Of a stretch of 64,000 nucleotides of DNA, positions 10,724 through 20,950 are shown piece by piece. Under the pieces are notes generated by a model. That model was given only the letters and a program-made list of their open reading frames with translations, ran no database searches and was not told the DNA's origin. A program made the translations under genes and the position numbers. Location of the stretch: contig BSWB01000008.1 of the NCBI GenBank assembly GCA_033239125.1, positions 11,252,001-11,316,000 of the forward strand, given 5' to 3'. The first letter of the stretch is position 1, and every line of letters starts with the position of its first letter. The DNA is from Fagopyrum homotropicum. Taxonomy: Eukaryota; Streptophyta; Magnoliopsida; Caryophyllales; Polygonaceae.

Positions 10724-12598
10724 TTACATCCTCCATCCAATCACGGTTCTTGTAGGAATGAGCTCATTGTTCTTGTTGGTGATAACCGTCATTCCTCCTT
10801 TCTTTGGAACAACTTGTACGGGGCTCACCCACTTACTATCGGAGATAGGATAGATGATACCTGCATCAAGTAGCTTAAGAATCTCCTTCTTGACAACCTC
10901 CTTCATGATCGGATTTAACCGTCGTTGAGGTTGTTGCGAAGGCTTAAAATCTTCTTCCATTAGGATCTTGTGCATGCATAATGAAGGTTTAATTCCTACA
11001 AGATCCTCTATAGTGTAACCTAAGGCTTTCCTATGTTTCCTTAGAACAACCATTAGTTTACTATGTTCATCTTCACTTAAATCGGAACTAACAATTACCG
11101 GAAAAATAGAATTAGTTCCTAGAAATACGTACCGAAGATGTGTGGGATGTGTCTTCAATTCCATCACCATTGGAGTCTCTAATGGCTCTTGAGGAGTGTC
11201 CAATGCTTCCTTAGAAGTCTCTAAGGGTGTAGGAGTTGTTGAAGAAGACTCAAGAACATTGGTGGAAAGAACGTAAATTTTCTCGGAATTTCCCAGAATT
11301 ACGACATCACTGTTACTTCCACGGCCGTGGTTTAGGGCGTGGAAGTTAATTACGGCACCACTGGTAGTTCCACGGCCGTGGTTTTGGCCGTGTAACTTAC
11401 TGGATTCCTCCAAATAGCTGATTACGGTCATCATGGGTGAAACCACGGCCGTGGAATAGCACGACTGACCGTAATTCCTCACATTCTCTGACCCGTCGTA
11501 GAGCTTTTCAAACTCTTCTTCATGCACTTCCTTTAACTCCTCCAAGGCTTCAATTTCCTCATTGCAATCCTCTTCTTCTCCTCTCTCCATGATGCTCATG
11601 GTGATAACCTTTTGCAATGGATCCTTGAATAGAATCGAGCTTACTTCCTCTCTAGATGCCTCCTCGTCATAGATATTGAGCATATCTTCTCCAAGAGCTG
11701 GCTCTTTCACCAAGGTGGAAAGAACAAACTCTGCCTTCTCTTCTCCTATGTTGAAGGCAAGTCTAGCATTCTTGCAATCCACTATACAACCGGATGTTGC
11801 AAGAAACGGTCTTCCGAGTATGATCGGGACCGGACTATCTGCAGGAATGTCAAGCACAACAAAGTCTATTTGAACATAGAACTTGCCAATCTTGACCGGG
11901 ACGTCTTCAATGATACCGACGGGACGAGTTATGGATCGATCCGCCATGTATAACGTCATCGTCACCGGTTTAGGTTCACCTAAACCGATCTTCCTGCATA
12001 AGGCAAGTGGGATGATGCTAACGCTTGTTCCCAAGTCACATAATGCATCATAAGTGACTTCTCCCACTCCAATTGGAATACAAAATGACCCCGGATCCTT
12101 TAGCTTTGGGGGCATCTTCTCCTTCATCGTTTTGATAAGGTCCGATAATTCCAAACTCATCTTGACTTCTCCAAAGTCCTCCAGCTTCCTCTTGTTAGAG
12201 AGGATCTCCTTTAAGAACTTAACGTAAGCGGGCATACCTACAATTGCATTAATGAAAGGTATGTTAATGTGTAGTTTGCTCATCAGTTCAATGAACTTAC
12301 CGAACTGCTTGTCTAGACGCGCTCTTGCTCTAGATTGTGGGAATGGTATGGGAGGTATGTAAGCTGGAAGAGGAATGTAGATGTCTTCCTTCTCCTTTCC
12401 CTTTTCCTTTTCGACAGGAACTTCAACAAACTTATGCTGCGGATCGGTAGTTGTTGCTCCGCTCCTAGTTGTAATAGCCATCACCCTTCCTTTCGGGTTG
12501 TCCTCCGTCTTTCCGGGAAGTTTTCCTTGATCTCTATGAACTTCCTCGGCCTTGCTGAACATTTGGATTTCTAAAGCTCTTTGAGCTTTATCGACCAT
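10724..12598 (-). pseudogene. A1: protease, linker and RT N-terminus
   Basis: This 624-codon open frame begins with the gag-pol junction region (MAITTRSG) and continues into an aspartic protease with CDLGTSVSIIPLALC (D-L-G in place of D-T/S-G) and ILGRPFL. The linker before RT carries three CCACGGCCGTGG copies at 11319, 11370 and 11443, which read as NHGRG-type peptide. The RT N-terminal block follows (KPSLCMHKI, SKWVSPVQVVPKKGG). It ends in the TAA at 10724 inside RT. The annotated start is only the first Met of the open frame; the real product would be a gag-pol fusion. Confidence 0.87.
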
Positions 12599-14135
12599 AG
12601 TAAATCAGCTCTCCAGTCCTTGAAGCTTTCCCAAGATTGTTTCCAGCATGGGATCGGGCTTCTCCTTCCCCTTGTTGCTTTCGCTATTGGATGTTTTCCC
12701 CTGGCTTTTCAAAGGAGTGAAAGAAGTGAATTTCCTGAATTGGGATAAGAATTACCAGAATTTTGTTGTTGGTTGTAACGCCAATTGTTGTTTGAATTCC
12801 AATTGTTGTTCCAATTATTGTTCCGGTTGTTGTTGTTCCAATTGTTCCGGTTGTTGTTCCAGTTGTTGCGGTTGGTGTTCTCATTCCCTTGATGGTTGTT
12901 GTTGTTTCCTAAGTATCCAACATCTTGCTCCTTAGGCTTTTGAAGGCCAGCTCTAATGACTTCCTTCAACTCCTTAATTTCGGTGTTGAGGGAAAAGATT
13001 TGAGTTTGCGCAGCTTGTGTTAGCTTCGATCCTTGTTCTACTCGGTTAGATTCCTCCTTCCGGTGGGAATACTTCTCAATTACTCGGGCTTGCTTCTCAA
13101 TGAAGTCCCAAGCGTCATCTTCCCTCATGTCCATGAATGTGCCACATGAAAGGGATTGGACCTTGAATTGTGTTTCCACATCCATCCCCTTGTAATATAT
13201 CTCCAACAAATCTAACTTAGAAATGCCATGGTGTGGGAAATCCAATAATAGATCCTAAAACCTTTCCCAAGATTTAAACAAAATTTCGTTAGATTTCATA
13301 GAAAAGCATTGATTTTACCTCTCAATTTCATTGTCTTGGATGGCAGAAAGAATTTGGTTAGGAACTCCGAAGATAGATCCTCCCATGTGTTGAGTCTTCC
13401 ATTTGGAAGAGCTTGATACCAAGATAAAGCCTTCCCTTTCAAAGAGAAGAAGAACGGTTTGATCTTGTAGTTGTTGGTGTTTGTATTCTATGGTTTCATT
13501 ATCTCCATTAGAATCTCAAAGTTCTGTAATTGTTGGTGTGGATATTCACCAATCGTTCCTCCAAATTGGCTTTGGCGAACAATGGTAATAACTAGCTGGT
13601 TAAAGCTAAACCCTTGAATATCTTCAGCTTCGAAGTTCACGCCTAGACAGCGTGGTTGCTGAATCGGATCCATCCTTTGTCCAAGAGTTCTTGGCTCCTC
13701 ATCTACACGACCGGCTCTTGCACCCCCAGCTGGGATACGAAGATTGGCGACCGGTCTTGGATCATTCCGGACTGGATTGATCGTTGGATCAATTTCCTCT
13801 AGCGGTGGCATATCATCATCATCCTCTTCATCGGATGATTCCACTCTAATGGACTTAGTTGACTTAGGTTTCTTCTTTTTCTTGGAGTCATTCATCTCCA
13901 ACTTCATGTCCATCATCATAACTTTGAGCTCATCAATTTGGAATTGATGACGCTCCGCTTCTTCCTTACGAGTTTTCTCACTCAACCTAAAGTGAGCTTG
14001 AGACTCCTTTAACTCCGCTTGGAGATCCCTCTCTCTGTTTTCAGCCATCTTTCTTTCCTTAAGTTTCTTCCTCAAAGTCTTCTCAAGTTCCGGATCAAGA
14101 GGTATAAGGTCCTTGTTGGATCTAGACCTGCGCAT
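12599..14135 (-). pseudogene. A1: gag
   Basis: This is the structural capsid and nucleocapsid protein. I choose ATG 14135 because MRRSRSNKDLIP matches the A2 start (MRKTRSTKDLVP). The first 80 residues form a charged coiled coil, followed by an acidic Ser-rich patch and the capsid part (RQSQFGG, FMDMREDDAWDFIEKQA). The nucleocapsid end is Asn/Trp-rich (RNNWNNN repeats at about 12760-12890) with no CCHC zinc knuckle. It is broken by a stop at 13488 within ILMEIMKP, by further stops or shifts at 13245-13490, and by another near 12600. Confidence 0.85.
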
Positions 14136-14238
14136 ATACCTAAGAGAACCTGCAAATAGCACTCAAAAGAGATATCAAATAACAAGAGTAAAGCTCCCAA
14201 GCTCGACAACCAAGAACCGAAGTTTGGTCTTGACCAAA

Positions 14239-14256
14239 TCCCCGGCAACGGCGCCA
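14239..14256 (-). other. A1: primer binding site (tRNA-Asp type)
   Basis: The minus strand reads TGGCGCCGTTGCCGGGGA six bases inside the 5' LTR. The same 18-mer serves A2 and A3. From general knowledge this sequence complements the 3' end of a plant tRNA-Asp and is used by Athila elements. Confidence 0.85.
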
Positions 14257-14262
14257 AAAACT

Positions 14263-15967
14263 TGTTCGCCCGAAAACGTGTGTGCAAATAAGCTTTATAT
14301 TTATAAAACTAGAATAAAAGCAAGCGAACTCGCAGTGTATGAATCGGCGTAGATTAGCAAGTATTCCAGAGTATCGAACACAGGGATTTGGTGAAACAAA
14401 ATCCGATCTCAAATGGTCAAGAAAATAAGATGTAAAGCTTTGCAAATATTAGGGAAAACAATAACCCTAAAGATCCGGATATCAAATTGTGGCAATTGAT
14501 TCAAGATATACTAAAGAATTAAGGACAGAGTCAAGAATTGCGAAGGTGTACTAAAGTAAAGTAATGTACGGTGAAGTTCCAAAACCTTATATAACTTACC
14601 CAAAGACACTCTCTATAAAGGTTGTTGAGGCTGCAGTATAGAAAGGATCTAAGGACAAGAATTAATCTCAAATACCCAAACTTTTAACCCAAGGATCAAG
14701 ATAAACTCAAACGGTTAAGGTTGTGACACTCGAAACCGAAATAGAGGATATTGAGTCTCACTACTACCTAGGAAAGGCAAGTCAAGACTAGGTTAAAGTT
14801 AATCCTTAACTTTGGCTTAAAGTAAAAGCAAAATTCGTAAACTGGGATAAATCACGGGTAGATCTTGAGAACCATGGCCATGGAAACTTAAGCACATGCC
14901 GTGATTTAGGGTGTCGACGATGTTTTCTCGTACTCTCAGGGTCCAATCTGTTTACGATCGATCTATCATCATCTAAGCCACAACTATCAACCCTTCACCT
15001 TAGAATTTCTAAAGGGTTTTAGCCAATAACCATTATCATGATATCAATATTCAATTTAAGGAGAATGAAAGATGAAAACCTCGGATACTCAATAAAACTT
15101 CAAAACCAATTCTCAAATCCGAAACACATGAAGCAATGTTAATGGATTCAGAATATATAACACAAAACCTCACAATGATCTAAGGCAAGCACAAAGAACG
15201 GGATGTCGATCCGTCTTCAATATCAAAACCTAAGAAAAGATCTAAACTTCCGCTGCAAGCAGTCTCCAATCTCCAATAATCCGGAGTTTCCGCAACTCTA
15301 GGCGGCTTCCAATCAACCCTAAGCAAGAGTGCTAAACAGAGGGTAAGCGGCCGTCCCCGAAATTCTCTTTTCCAGTCTTTTTATAAGGCGAGAAAGAGTT
15401 ACCGTCAAGGCCCAATACGTAAATGACGTGGCAAATAATGACACGTCAAAAGATTGCCTAAATCATGGTCTCACAGCCTTCCACGACCGTGGTTTAGAGC
15501 GTGGAAACAGATTACGGTGCCTTGTGACTTCCACGACCGTAATTTAGACCGTGTAACTTACTGGAGTGTTCCAAACTCACTTCCACATTCATAATGCCAG
15601 GTCCACGGCCGTGGTTTAGAGCGTGGACTTCCATTCATCTTCTCCACGGCCGTAATTCAAGGTGTGGAAGTGTATAATACATGTTGTTGCTTTTGTTTCA
15701 TGTCATTCTTCATCCTAGCTCCTTCCTTAGCATCTTTGATGTATCTCCTAATCCTCGAACATGATTGATTACTCCCTTTTCTCTCTCAAATGCTCCGATT
15801 CTAGCTCCTATTCACCTATAATCAACACAAAGCTAGTGTAGACTTCCATATCAACAAGATAGATGAACAAGCTAACATTTGCTTCAAAAACCTTATCCAT
15901 GTACACAATAATAAGGGGAAAATAACCAAAATAAGTGCCTAGAATATCGCCATATTTCATGCTAACA
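14263..15967 (-). repeat. A1: complete 5' LTR
   Basis: This 1705-bp LTR starts TGTTAGC (complement at 15961-15967) and ends GGCGAACA (complement at 14263). It matches 3257-4539 and, in reverse, the A0 LTR. The dyad cluster at about 15475-15665 includes CCACGGCCGTGG at 15603. The TATA box, on minus, is at 15388-15377 (complement CTTTTTATAAGG). The cluster is upstream of the TATA box, in the U3 region. Confidence 0.92.
15377..15667 (-). promoter_or_regulatory. A1 LTR: dyad cluster and TATA box
   Basis: In minus order it contains CCACGGCCGTAATT, CCACGGCCGTGG (15603-15614), CCACGACCGTAATT and CCACGACCGTGG, each paired with GAGCGTGG-type half copies. The TATA box follows 90-290 bp later. The same layout, slightly diverged, is at 3951-4245 in the other LTR. 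Confidence 0.6.
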
Positions 15968-16195
15968 GTTGGTCTTTAGAAGGAAGTTGGGTTCCAGTAT
16001 ATTGGACGTTTTTTGGAGATCTTGGCGCGATTTGGGAAGTGGTTTACCGGTTGGCGTAGCCACCGAAAGTGGAGAATGTTCACCGGGTTTCAGGTGTGAC
16101 GATCGATGGAATACATGTATGGCTCGAGAAATGCTGCTAGTTGTGATGATCTAGTGATAGACGAAGAGCCGATGAGGCTACTGGGACGACATAGT
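15968..16195 (+). pseudogene. Chromovirus fragment: integrase C-terminus
   Basis: This short piece lies between A1 and A2. Read across frameshifts on plus it gives KLGS, YIGRF-LEILARFGK, VYRLA and PPKVENVH in order. This is the C-terminal (GPY/F-like) end of a Ty3/gypsy chromovirus integrase, normally of the form RYIGPFEIL-VAYRLALPPKL-NVHNVFHVS. At least two frameshifts and one stop are needed, so it is dead. Orientation and content fit the 3' LTR at 29646 being the end of the same element, with A2 inserted in between. The last five bases (ATAGT, 16191-16195) are the left target-site copy of A2. Confidence 0.7.
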
Positions 16196-17828
16196 TGATG
16201 ACATGAATTATGTACCATCATATTCATGCATATTGTAGAGGATTGTCTCAGTTTACCTTGCATTTAGAGAGATTTTGTGTGCCTTTTATGTTCTATTCAA
16301 TCATTTGTCGGAAATAGAGGTCTACACGAGTTTTTGATGAATTATAGGTAAATGGAGTGGAATTGAAAGCAAAAGCGGAGCAAGAAGCATATAAGGATGT
16401 TAAGGAAGCTAAAGGAGTCTTAAAGGGATCACAAAGAGCTAAGGAATTGCAAAAGAGAAGCATAGAAGACGAGCCAAAAGAAGAGCACTTTTTGTTGAAG
16501 AAAATCGTGCCAATATGCATATAAATTGGACGATTTTCTACCCTAGAAATCGAACGGTTTTGTGTATAAATCGACTGGGTCGATTTCCTTTGTTTTTCGG
16601 CCAAATGAAAAGACGACACTAAGCCCAATTCTTTTTGGCTAGAGGAGAGTTTTGCCAAACGGCCCATTTGCAAGAAACTATAGGTGAGAACCCTAGGAAC
16701 GAAAACGAAGAGGCCGCAGCGGGAAATCTTTACACGTTTGAGAGAAATTGGATATTCTTGGAGAAGGATTGAAGAACTTTTTGCCGGGAAGCCAATCTTG
16801 ATTCTTGTTTGTGAGATTTCTTTATCCGTTGAAGCAATTGTGCTTTTTGAACACGAATCTGAGTTACTTAAGAGATACATTGATCTGTTTTGACAATCGT
16901 TTACAGATTTGAAGATTATTGAATTTTTATTCAAGATTCGGTTTTCTTTGCGATATTTCACTCAATCTTTAATTTGATTCGATTTTGAAAATGGTTGGCT
17001 AAAACCCTTGTGATTCTGGGGAGAATAGTTGATGATTATGGCTTAGATGATGATAGACTGAACTTATTCAACGTTAGGACCCTGAGAGTTTAGATTTTAG
17101 TTTCGCGACAATAGGAAAATTGGTTTGTTCTTGGAGTAAATCGGCCGATTTTCTTATGAACAGCCCGATTTATTCTTCTGACGAACTTTAATTGAATCAA
17201 TCTTTAACCAAAACTAATCCTTGCCTAAATCCCAACATTGATTAACCTTTTTAACTTCTAATAAAATGTATGCAGAGATTTCAAACTTGATTCTACATTT
17301 AATAGATTAAGGTTATAAGATTTGAGTAATAAAGAGACTCAACATCCTTTATTAAGATTCTAAGTGTGCTTTCTAATCTTTACTTTGGAGAGTCATATCC
17401 TGGAGTTTTAGATAGTTAGTTTGAACATAATTCTTGTCTTTAGATCTTTCTATATTGCAGCCTCAACAACCCTTATAGAGAGAACCTTTAGATTAGTTAT
17501 ATATGTTTCGGAATTTCACCGTACGATATCTACCTTTGAACATTTAATCTTGGCAATATAAACTCTGTCCTATATCTATAGAAGTGTCTTGAATCAAAAG
17601 CCTAAATCGGATACTTGAATCCTTGGAATCATTTTACCCTTATTTGATCACAAAAGCTTTTTGAACTTTTCGCTAGATAATTGAAATCGAAATTACTCTC
17701 ACCAAATCCCTGAGTTCAACTCTGGAATTCTTACCTTACTACAGCTGATCCGTACACTGCGGGTTCGCTTTGCTTTGAGTTTTAGATATAAATTTAAGAC
17801 TTTGACGCACACACCTTTTGGGCGAACA
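16196..17828 (+). repeat. A2: 5' LTR
   Basis: This 1633-bp LTR starts TGATGACATG and ends GGCGAACA. It matches 27682-29313 closely, with roughly 2-4% difference by eye in the parts compared. It shares the Athila LTR end (GATCCGTACACTGCGGGTTCG) with A0 and A1 but carries a different motif: AAATCG/CGATTT dyads at about 16505-16590 and AAATCGGCCGATTT at 17138-17151. No convincing TATA box was found. Confidence 0.92.
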
Positions 17829-17834
17829 AGTTTT

Positions 17835-17852
17835 TGGCGCCGTTGCCGGGGA
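17835..17852 (+). other. A2: primer binding site (tRNA-Asp type)
   Basis: TGGCGCCGTTGCCGGGGA lies seven bases after the LTR end (AGTTTT spacer), identical to the A1 site. Confidence 0.87.
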
Positions 17853-17940
17853 TTTGGTCTAGACCAAATTCGGTTTTCGGTTGTCTAGCTTGAGAGCTCT
17901 TGCTCTTGTGATTTGATTTGTCTACTTGAGTGATCTTTAC

Positions 17941-19340
17941 ATGTTCTTTAGGTATATGCGAAAGACTAGATCCACTAAAGATCTAGTTCCTTTCGATCCT
18001 GAATTGGAGAAAAATTTAAGAAGAAAGTTGAAGGAAAAGAAAATGGCTGAGAATAACGAGAGAAACTACCGGGCTGAACTGAATGAAGCTCAACGCCAAC
18101 TTCAGTTGAGTGAGAAAGCACGTTTAGATGCTGAAACGACTCATCAATTTCAGATTGATGAACTAAGAGCTATGATGTTGGACATGAAGTTGGAATTGAA
18201 CGAATCCAGGAAGAAGAAGAAAGTCAAGACGCCAACTAAATCCACTAGAAATGACTCATCCGATGATGAAGAGATTGATCCGGACATGCCGGAACTTGAG
18301 GAGATCGATCCATTACTTCGTACTATTCGAAAACCCCAAAACCACGGGTTGTTCCTTGCCTCCCAACTAGGGATGTGAGAGTTGCTAATGACGGTGATAG
18401 ACCCCGCACTTTGGGGCAACGGATGGACCCAATTCAGCAACCACGCCGTCTAGGTGTGGATTTCGGAGCTGAAGACATCCAAGAGTTTAGCTTCTCACCA
18501 CAAGTCATCACCATGGTTCGCCAAAGTCAATATGGCGGAGCAAGTACTGAATATCCACACCAACACCTGCAGAATTTTGAGATTCTCATGGAGACTATGA
18601 AGCCGAAGAAGGCTACTACAAGCAATTACAAGATCAAAACGTTCTTCTTTTCTTTGAAGGACAAGGCTCTAGCTTGGTACCAAACACTTCCAGCTGCAAA
18701 GCTAGCTACATGGGAGGAATTGTCTTCGGAATTCCTAACCAAATTCTTTCCTCCATCCAAAACGGCGGAATTAAGAGATAAAATAAATGCTTTTTCTATG
18801 AAACCTAATGAAAGTTTGTTTCAATCTTGGGAAAGGTTTCAAGATCTCTTGTTGGATTGCCTGCACCATGGCATTTCCAAGCTGGAATTATTGGAGATCT
18901 ACTACAAAGGATTGGATGTGAAAACACAATTCAACCTCCAATCTCTCTCTTGTGGCACATTCATGGACATGAGAGAGGATGATGTTTGGGATTTCATTGA
19001 GAAGCAAGCCCAAGTGATTGAGAAGTATTCCCACCGAAAGGTGGACTCAAATAGCCGGAATTAAAGCGATTCAGGAGCCAAGTTGAACCAAGCTGCTCAA
19101 ACACAAATATTCTCCCTCAACAATGAGATCAAAGAGTTGAAGGAAGTGCTCAAAACGAGTCTTCAAAACACTAAGGAGCAAGAAGCCAACTACATGGGGA
19201 GGGACAACAATCAAAGGAATGATAACCGGAACTCCAATTGGAACAACAACAACAATAACAACCGGAACTCCAATTGGAACAACAACAATAGGAACTCAAA
19301 TAAAACAATTGGAGGTCAAATCAGCAGAATCCAGGTAATC
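17941..19340 (+). pseudogene. A2: gag
   Basis: This is the capsid and nucleocapsid protein. The start may be ATG 17941 or ATG 17956; the second matches A1. Residues 10-85 form a charged coiled coil ending in a Lys-rich run and an acidic patch. The capsid part has FFFSLKDKALAWYQTLP and LFQSWERFQDLL, the retrotransposon gag signature. The nucleocapsid end is Asn-rich (NRNSNWNNNN) without a zinc knuckle. A frameshift falls near 18330-18375, a TAA at 19062-19064 splits the capsid end, and another shift near 19300 leads into the protease frame. Confidence 0.87.
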
Positions 19341-19435
19341 CTTACTCTCATGCTGAAAAGGCTCTAACACCTCCATCTTCTTCTACTCCTTTAACAAGCC
19401 AGGGATAATCAAGCGGATCAAACAAACCCGATCCC

Positions 19436-20935
19436 ATGCTAGAAACGATCCTAGGCAAGCTACAAGGGTTGGAGAGTTATATAACTTCGGTTGAAAAAGC
19501 TCACAAAGCTTTAGAAAGCCAAGTATTTAACAAGGCCGGAGAAGTTCCAAGAGATCAAGGGAAACTTCCCGGGAAGACGGAAGATAACCCAAAGGGAAGG
19601 GTTATGGCAATAACTACTAGGAGTGGCAAGACAACTACCGACCCTCAACCTAAAGTAGTCGAGACCACCACTAAAGAAGGAGAGGCAAAAGAGAAGGAAG
19701 AAGTTTATGTTCCTCCTCCCGCTTACAAACCACCTCTACCTTTCCCTCAATCTAGAGCGCGTGCACGCCTAGATAAACATTTTGGTAAGTTTGTTGAACT
19801 TATGAATAAGCTGCATATTAATATACCTTTTATGGATGCAATTTTAGGTATGCCAGCTTATGGGAAATTCCTCAAGGAGATCCTCTCTAACAAGAGGAAA
19901 TTGGAAGACATAGGAGAAGTCAAGATGAGTATGGAGTCATCCGAACTCATCAAGACTATGACGGAGAATATGCCACCTAAGCTCCGTGATCCAGGATCCT
20001 TTTGCATACCCATCACCTTGGGAGAAGCTACCTATGATGCACTTTGTGACCTTGGAGCGAGTGTGAGTATCATACCCCTTGCTCTATGCAAAGCAGTTGG
20101 TCTAGGAGAGCCTAGACCGGTGAAGATCACACTCTACATGGCTGATCGGTCCACCACTAAACTGGTGGGGATATTAGAAGACATTCTGGTAAAGCTCGGT
20201 AAGTTTTACATCCCTATAGATTTTGTCGTTCTTGACATCCCTACAGATTATCCGGTTCCCATCATTCTTGGGAGACCATTCCTTGCAAAATCCGGATGCA
20301 TGGTCGATTGCAAGAATGGCCAGTTGTCTTTCCATATAGGTGAAGAAAAGATAGAATTCATACTCTCTTCCTTAATCAAGGAGCCAGCCTTGAGAGACGA
20401 TGTTTTTGAAATTTTTGATGAAGAAGAGTCTAGAGAGGTAGTAAGCTCAATCTTGATGAAAGACCCTCTTCAAAAGGTTCTTAGTATGAGCATCATGGAG
20501 GAAGGAGTGGAACATGATTGCAATGAGGATGTGAAAGCATTAAATGATTTGGATGAAGAACTAGGAACAAGAATTGAAGAACTAGAATTAACTCCGGAAA
20601 CTGTAAAGAAAATCGACCTGCATAAACCAAATCGTCCGATTTGTGAAGAGGCAACCCGATTTTTGTCAACAGAAAGAAAAATCGACCTGACTAAACTAAA
20701 TCGTCCGATTTGTGAAAAGGCAACCCGATTTTTTTCAACAGAAAGAAAAATCGTGCCTCAAATCGACCGATTTACTTCAGGGGAGGTCGATCCAGTGGGA
20801 AATTTTCTAGATTCTCCAAACTTCACCGCAGCTGTTCTCGAATCTAATGATGCAGTACCCTCACCTCTAGAGGCCTCTCCCACAACATCCGAAGGCCACG
20901 ATTCATCATCAATCAAGGTACCTCCATCATTATAA
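19436..20935 (+). CDS. A2: aspartic protease and linker
   Basis: This 499-codon open frame starts in the gag-pol junction (MAITTRSGKT near residue 60). The protease core has CDLGASVSIIPLALC (catalytic Asp at 20048-20050, D-L-G variant) and ILGRPFLAKSGC. It would cut the gag-pol polyprotein. The last quarter is a linker with two 23-residue repeats starting KIDL and ending STER. It stops at TAA 20933-20935, and the RT frame follows in the same phase 15 bases later, so a single nonsense mutation separates them. The Met at 19436 is just the first in the frame; translation normally comes from gag. Confidence 0.88.
   Translation: MLETILGKLQGLESYITSVEKAHKALESQVFNKAGEVPRDQGKLPGKTEDNPKGRVMAITTRSGKTTTDPQPKVVETTTKEGEAKEKEEVYVPPPAYKPPLPFPQSRARARLDKHFGKFVELMNKLHINIPFMDAILGMPAYGKFLKEILSNKRKLEDIGEVKMSMESSELIKTMTENMPPKLRDPGSFCIPITLGEATYDALCDLGASVSIIPLALCKAVGLGEPRPVKITLYMADRSTTKLVGILEDILVKLGKFYIPIDFVVLDIPTDYPVPIILGRPFLAKSGCMVDCKNGQLSFHIGEEKIEFILSSLIKEPALRDDVFEIFDEEESREVVSSILMKDPLQKVLSMSIMEEGVEHDCNEDVKALNDLDEELGTRIEELELTPETVKKIDLHKPNRPICEEATRFLSTERKIDLTKLNRPICEKATRFFSTERKIVPQIDRFTSGEVDPVGNFLDSPNFTAAVLESNDAVPSPLEASPTTSEGHDSSSIKVPPSL
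20610..20760 (+). repeat. A2: 69-bp in-frame tandem duplication in the protease-RT linker
   Basis: Two 69-bp copies start at about 20610 and 20679, each coding 23 residues (KIDL...STER). Each holds AAATCGTCCGATTT (20629 and 20698) and a CCCGATTTTT half copy. A third, partial copy (AAAATCGTGCC, then AAATCGACCGATTT) follows to about 20775. The unit is the family dyad motif inside coding sequence. Confidence 0.85.
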
Positions 20936-20950
20936 CTGAAGCCACTCCCC

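Larger units (their letters stand above)
3257..15967 (-). mobile_element. A1: Athila-type Ty3/gypsy retrotransposon, minus strand
   Basis: In minus-strand order it contains the 5' LTR, a tRNA-Asp-type primer site, gag, protease, RT, RNase H, integrase, env-like ORF, 3' UTR and 3' LTR. The RT-RNase H-integrase order is that of Ty3/gypsy, and the env-position ORF is typical of Athila. Every ORF is broken by stop codons or frameshifts, so the element is dead. Its left LTR lacks about 430 bp at the side touching A0, best explained by A0 having inserted into that LTR. The right flank (GTTGG at 15968) is the chromovirus integrase; the left duplicate of its target site would be outside the window. 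Confidence 0.9.

Noticed and set aside
12648..12935. Cys/Asn-rich 95-residue ORF on plus that looks like a small Cys-rich protein
   Set aside because: It is the antisense of the Asn/Trp-rich repeat of the A1 gag nucleocapsid region; the Cys pattern comes from the AAC-type repeat.
18150..18440. Minus-strand Ser-rich ORF opposite A2 gag
   Set aside because: It is antisense to the Asp/Ser/Glu-rich patch of gag; an identical effect is seen at 13744-13947 in A1.
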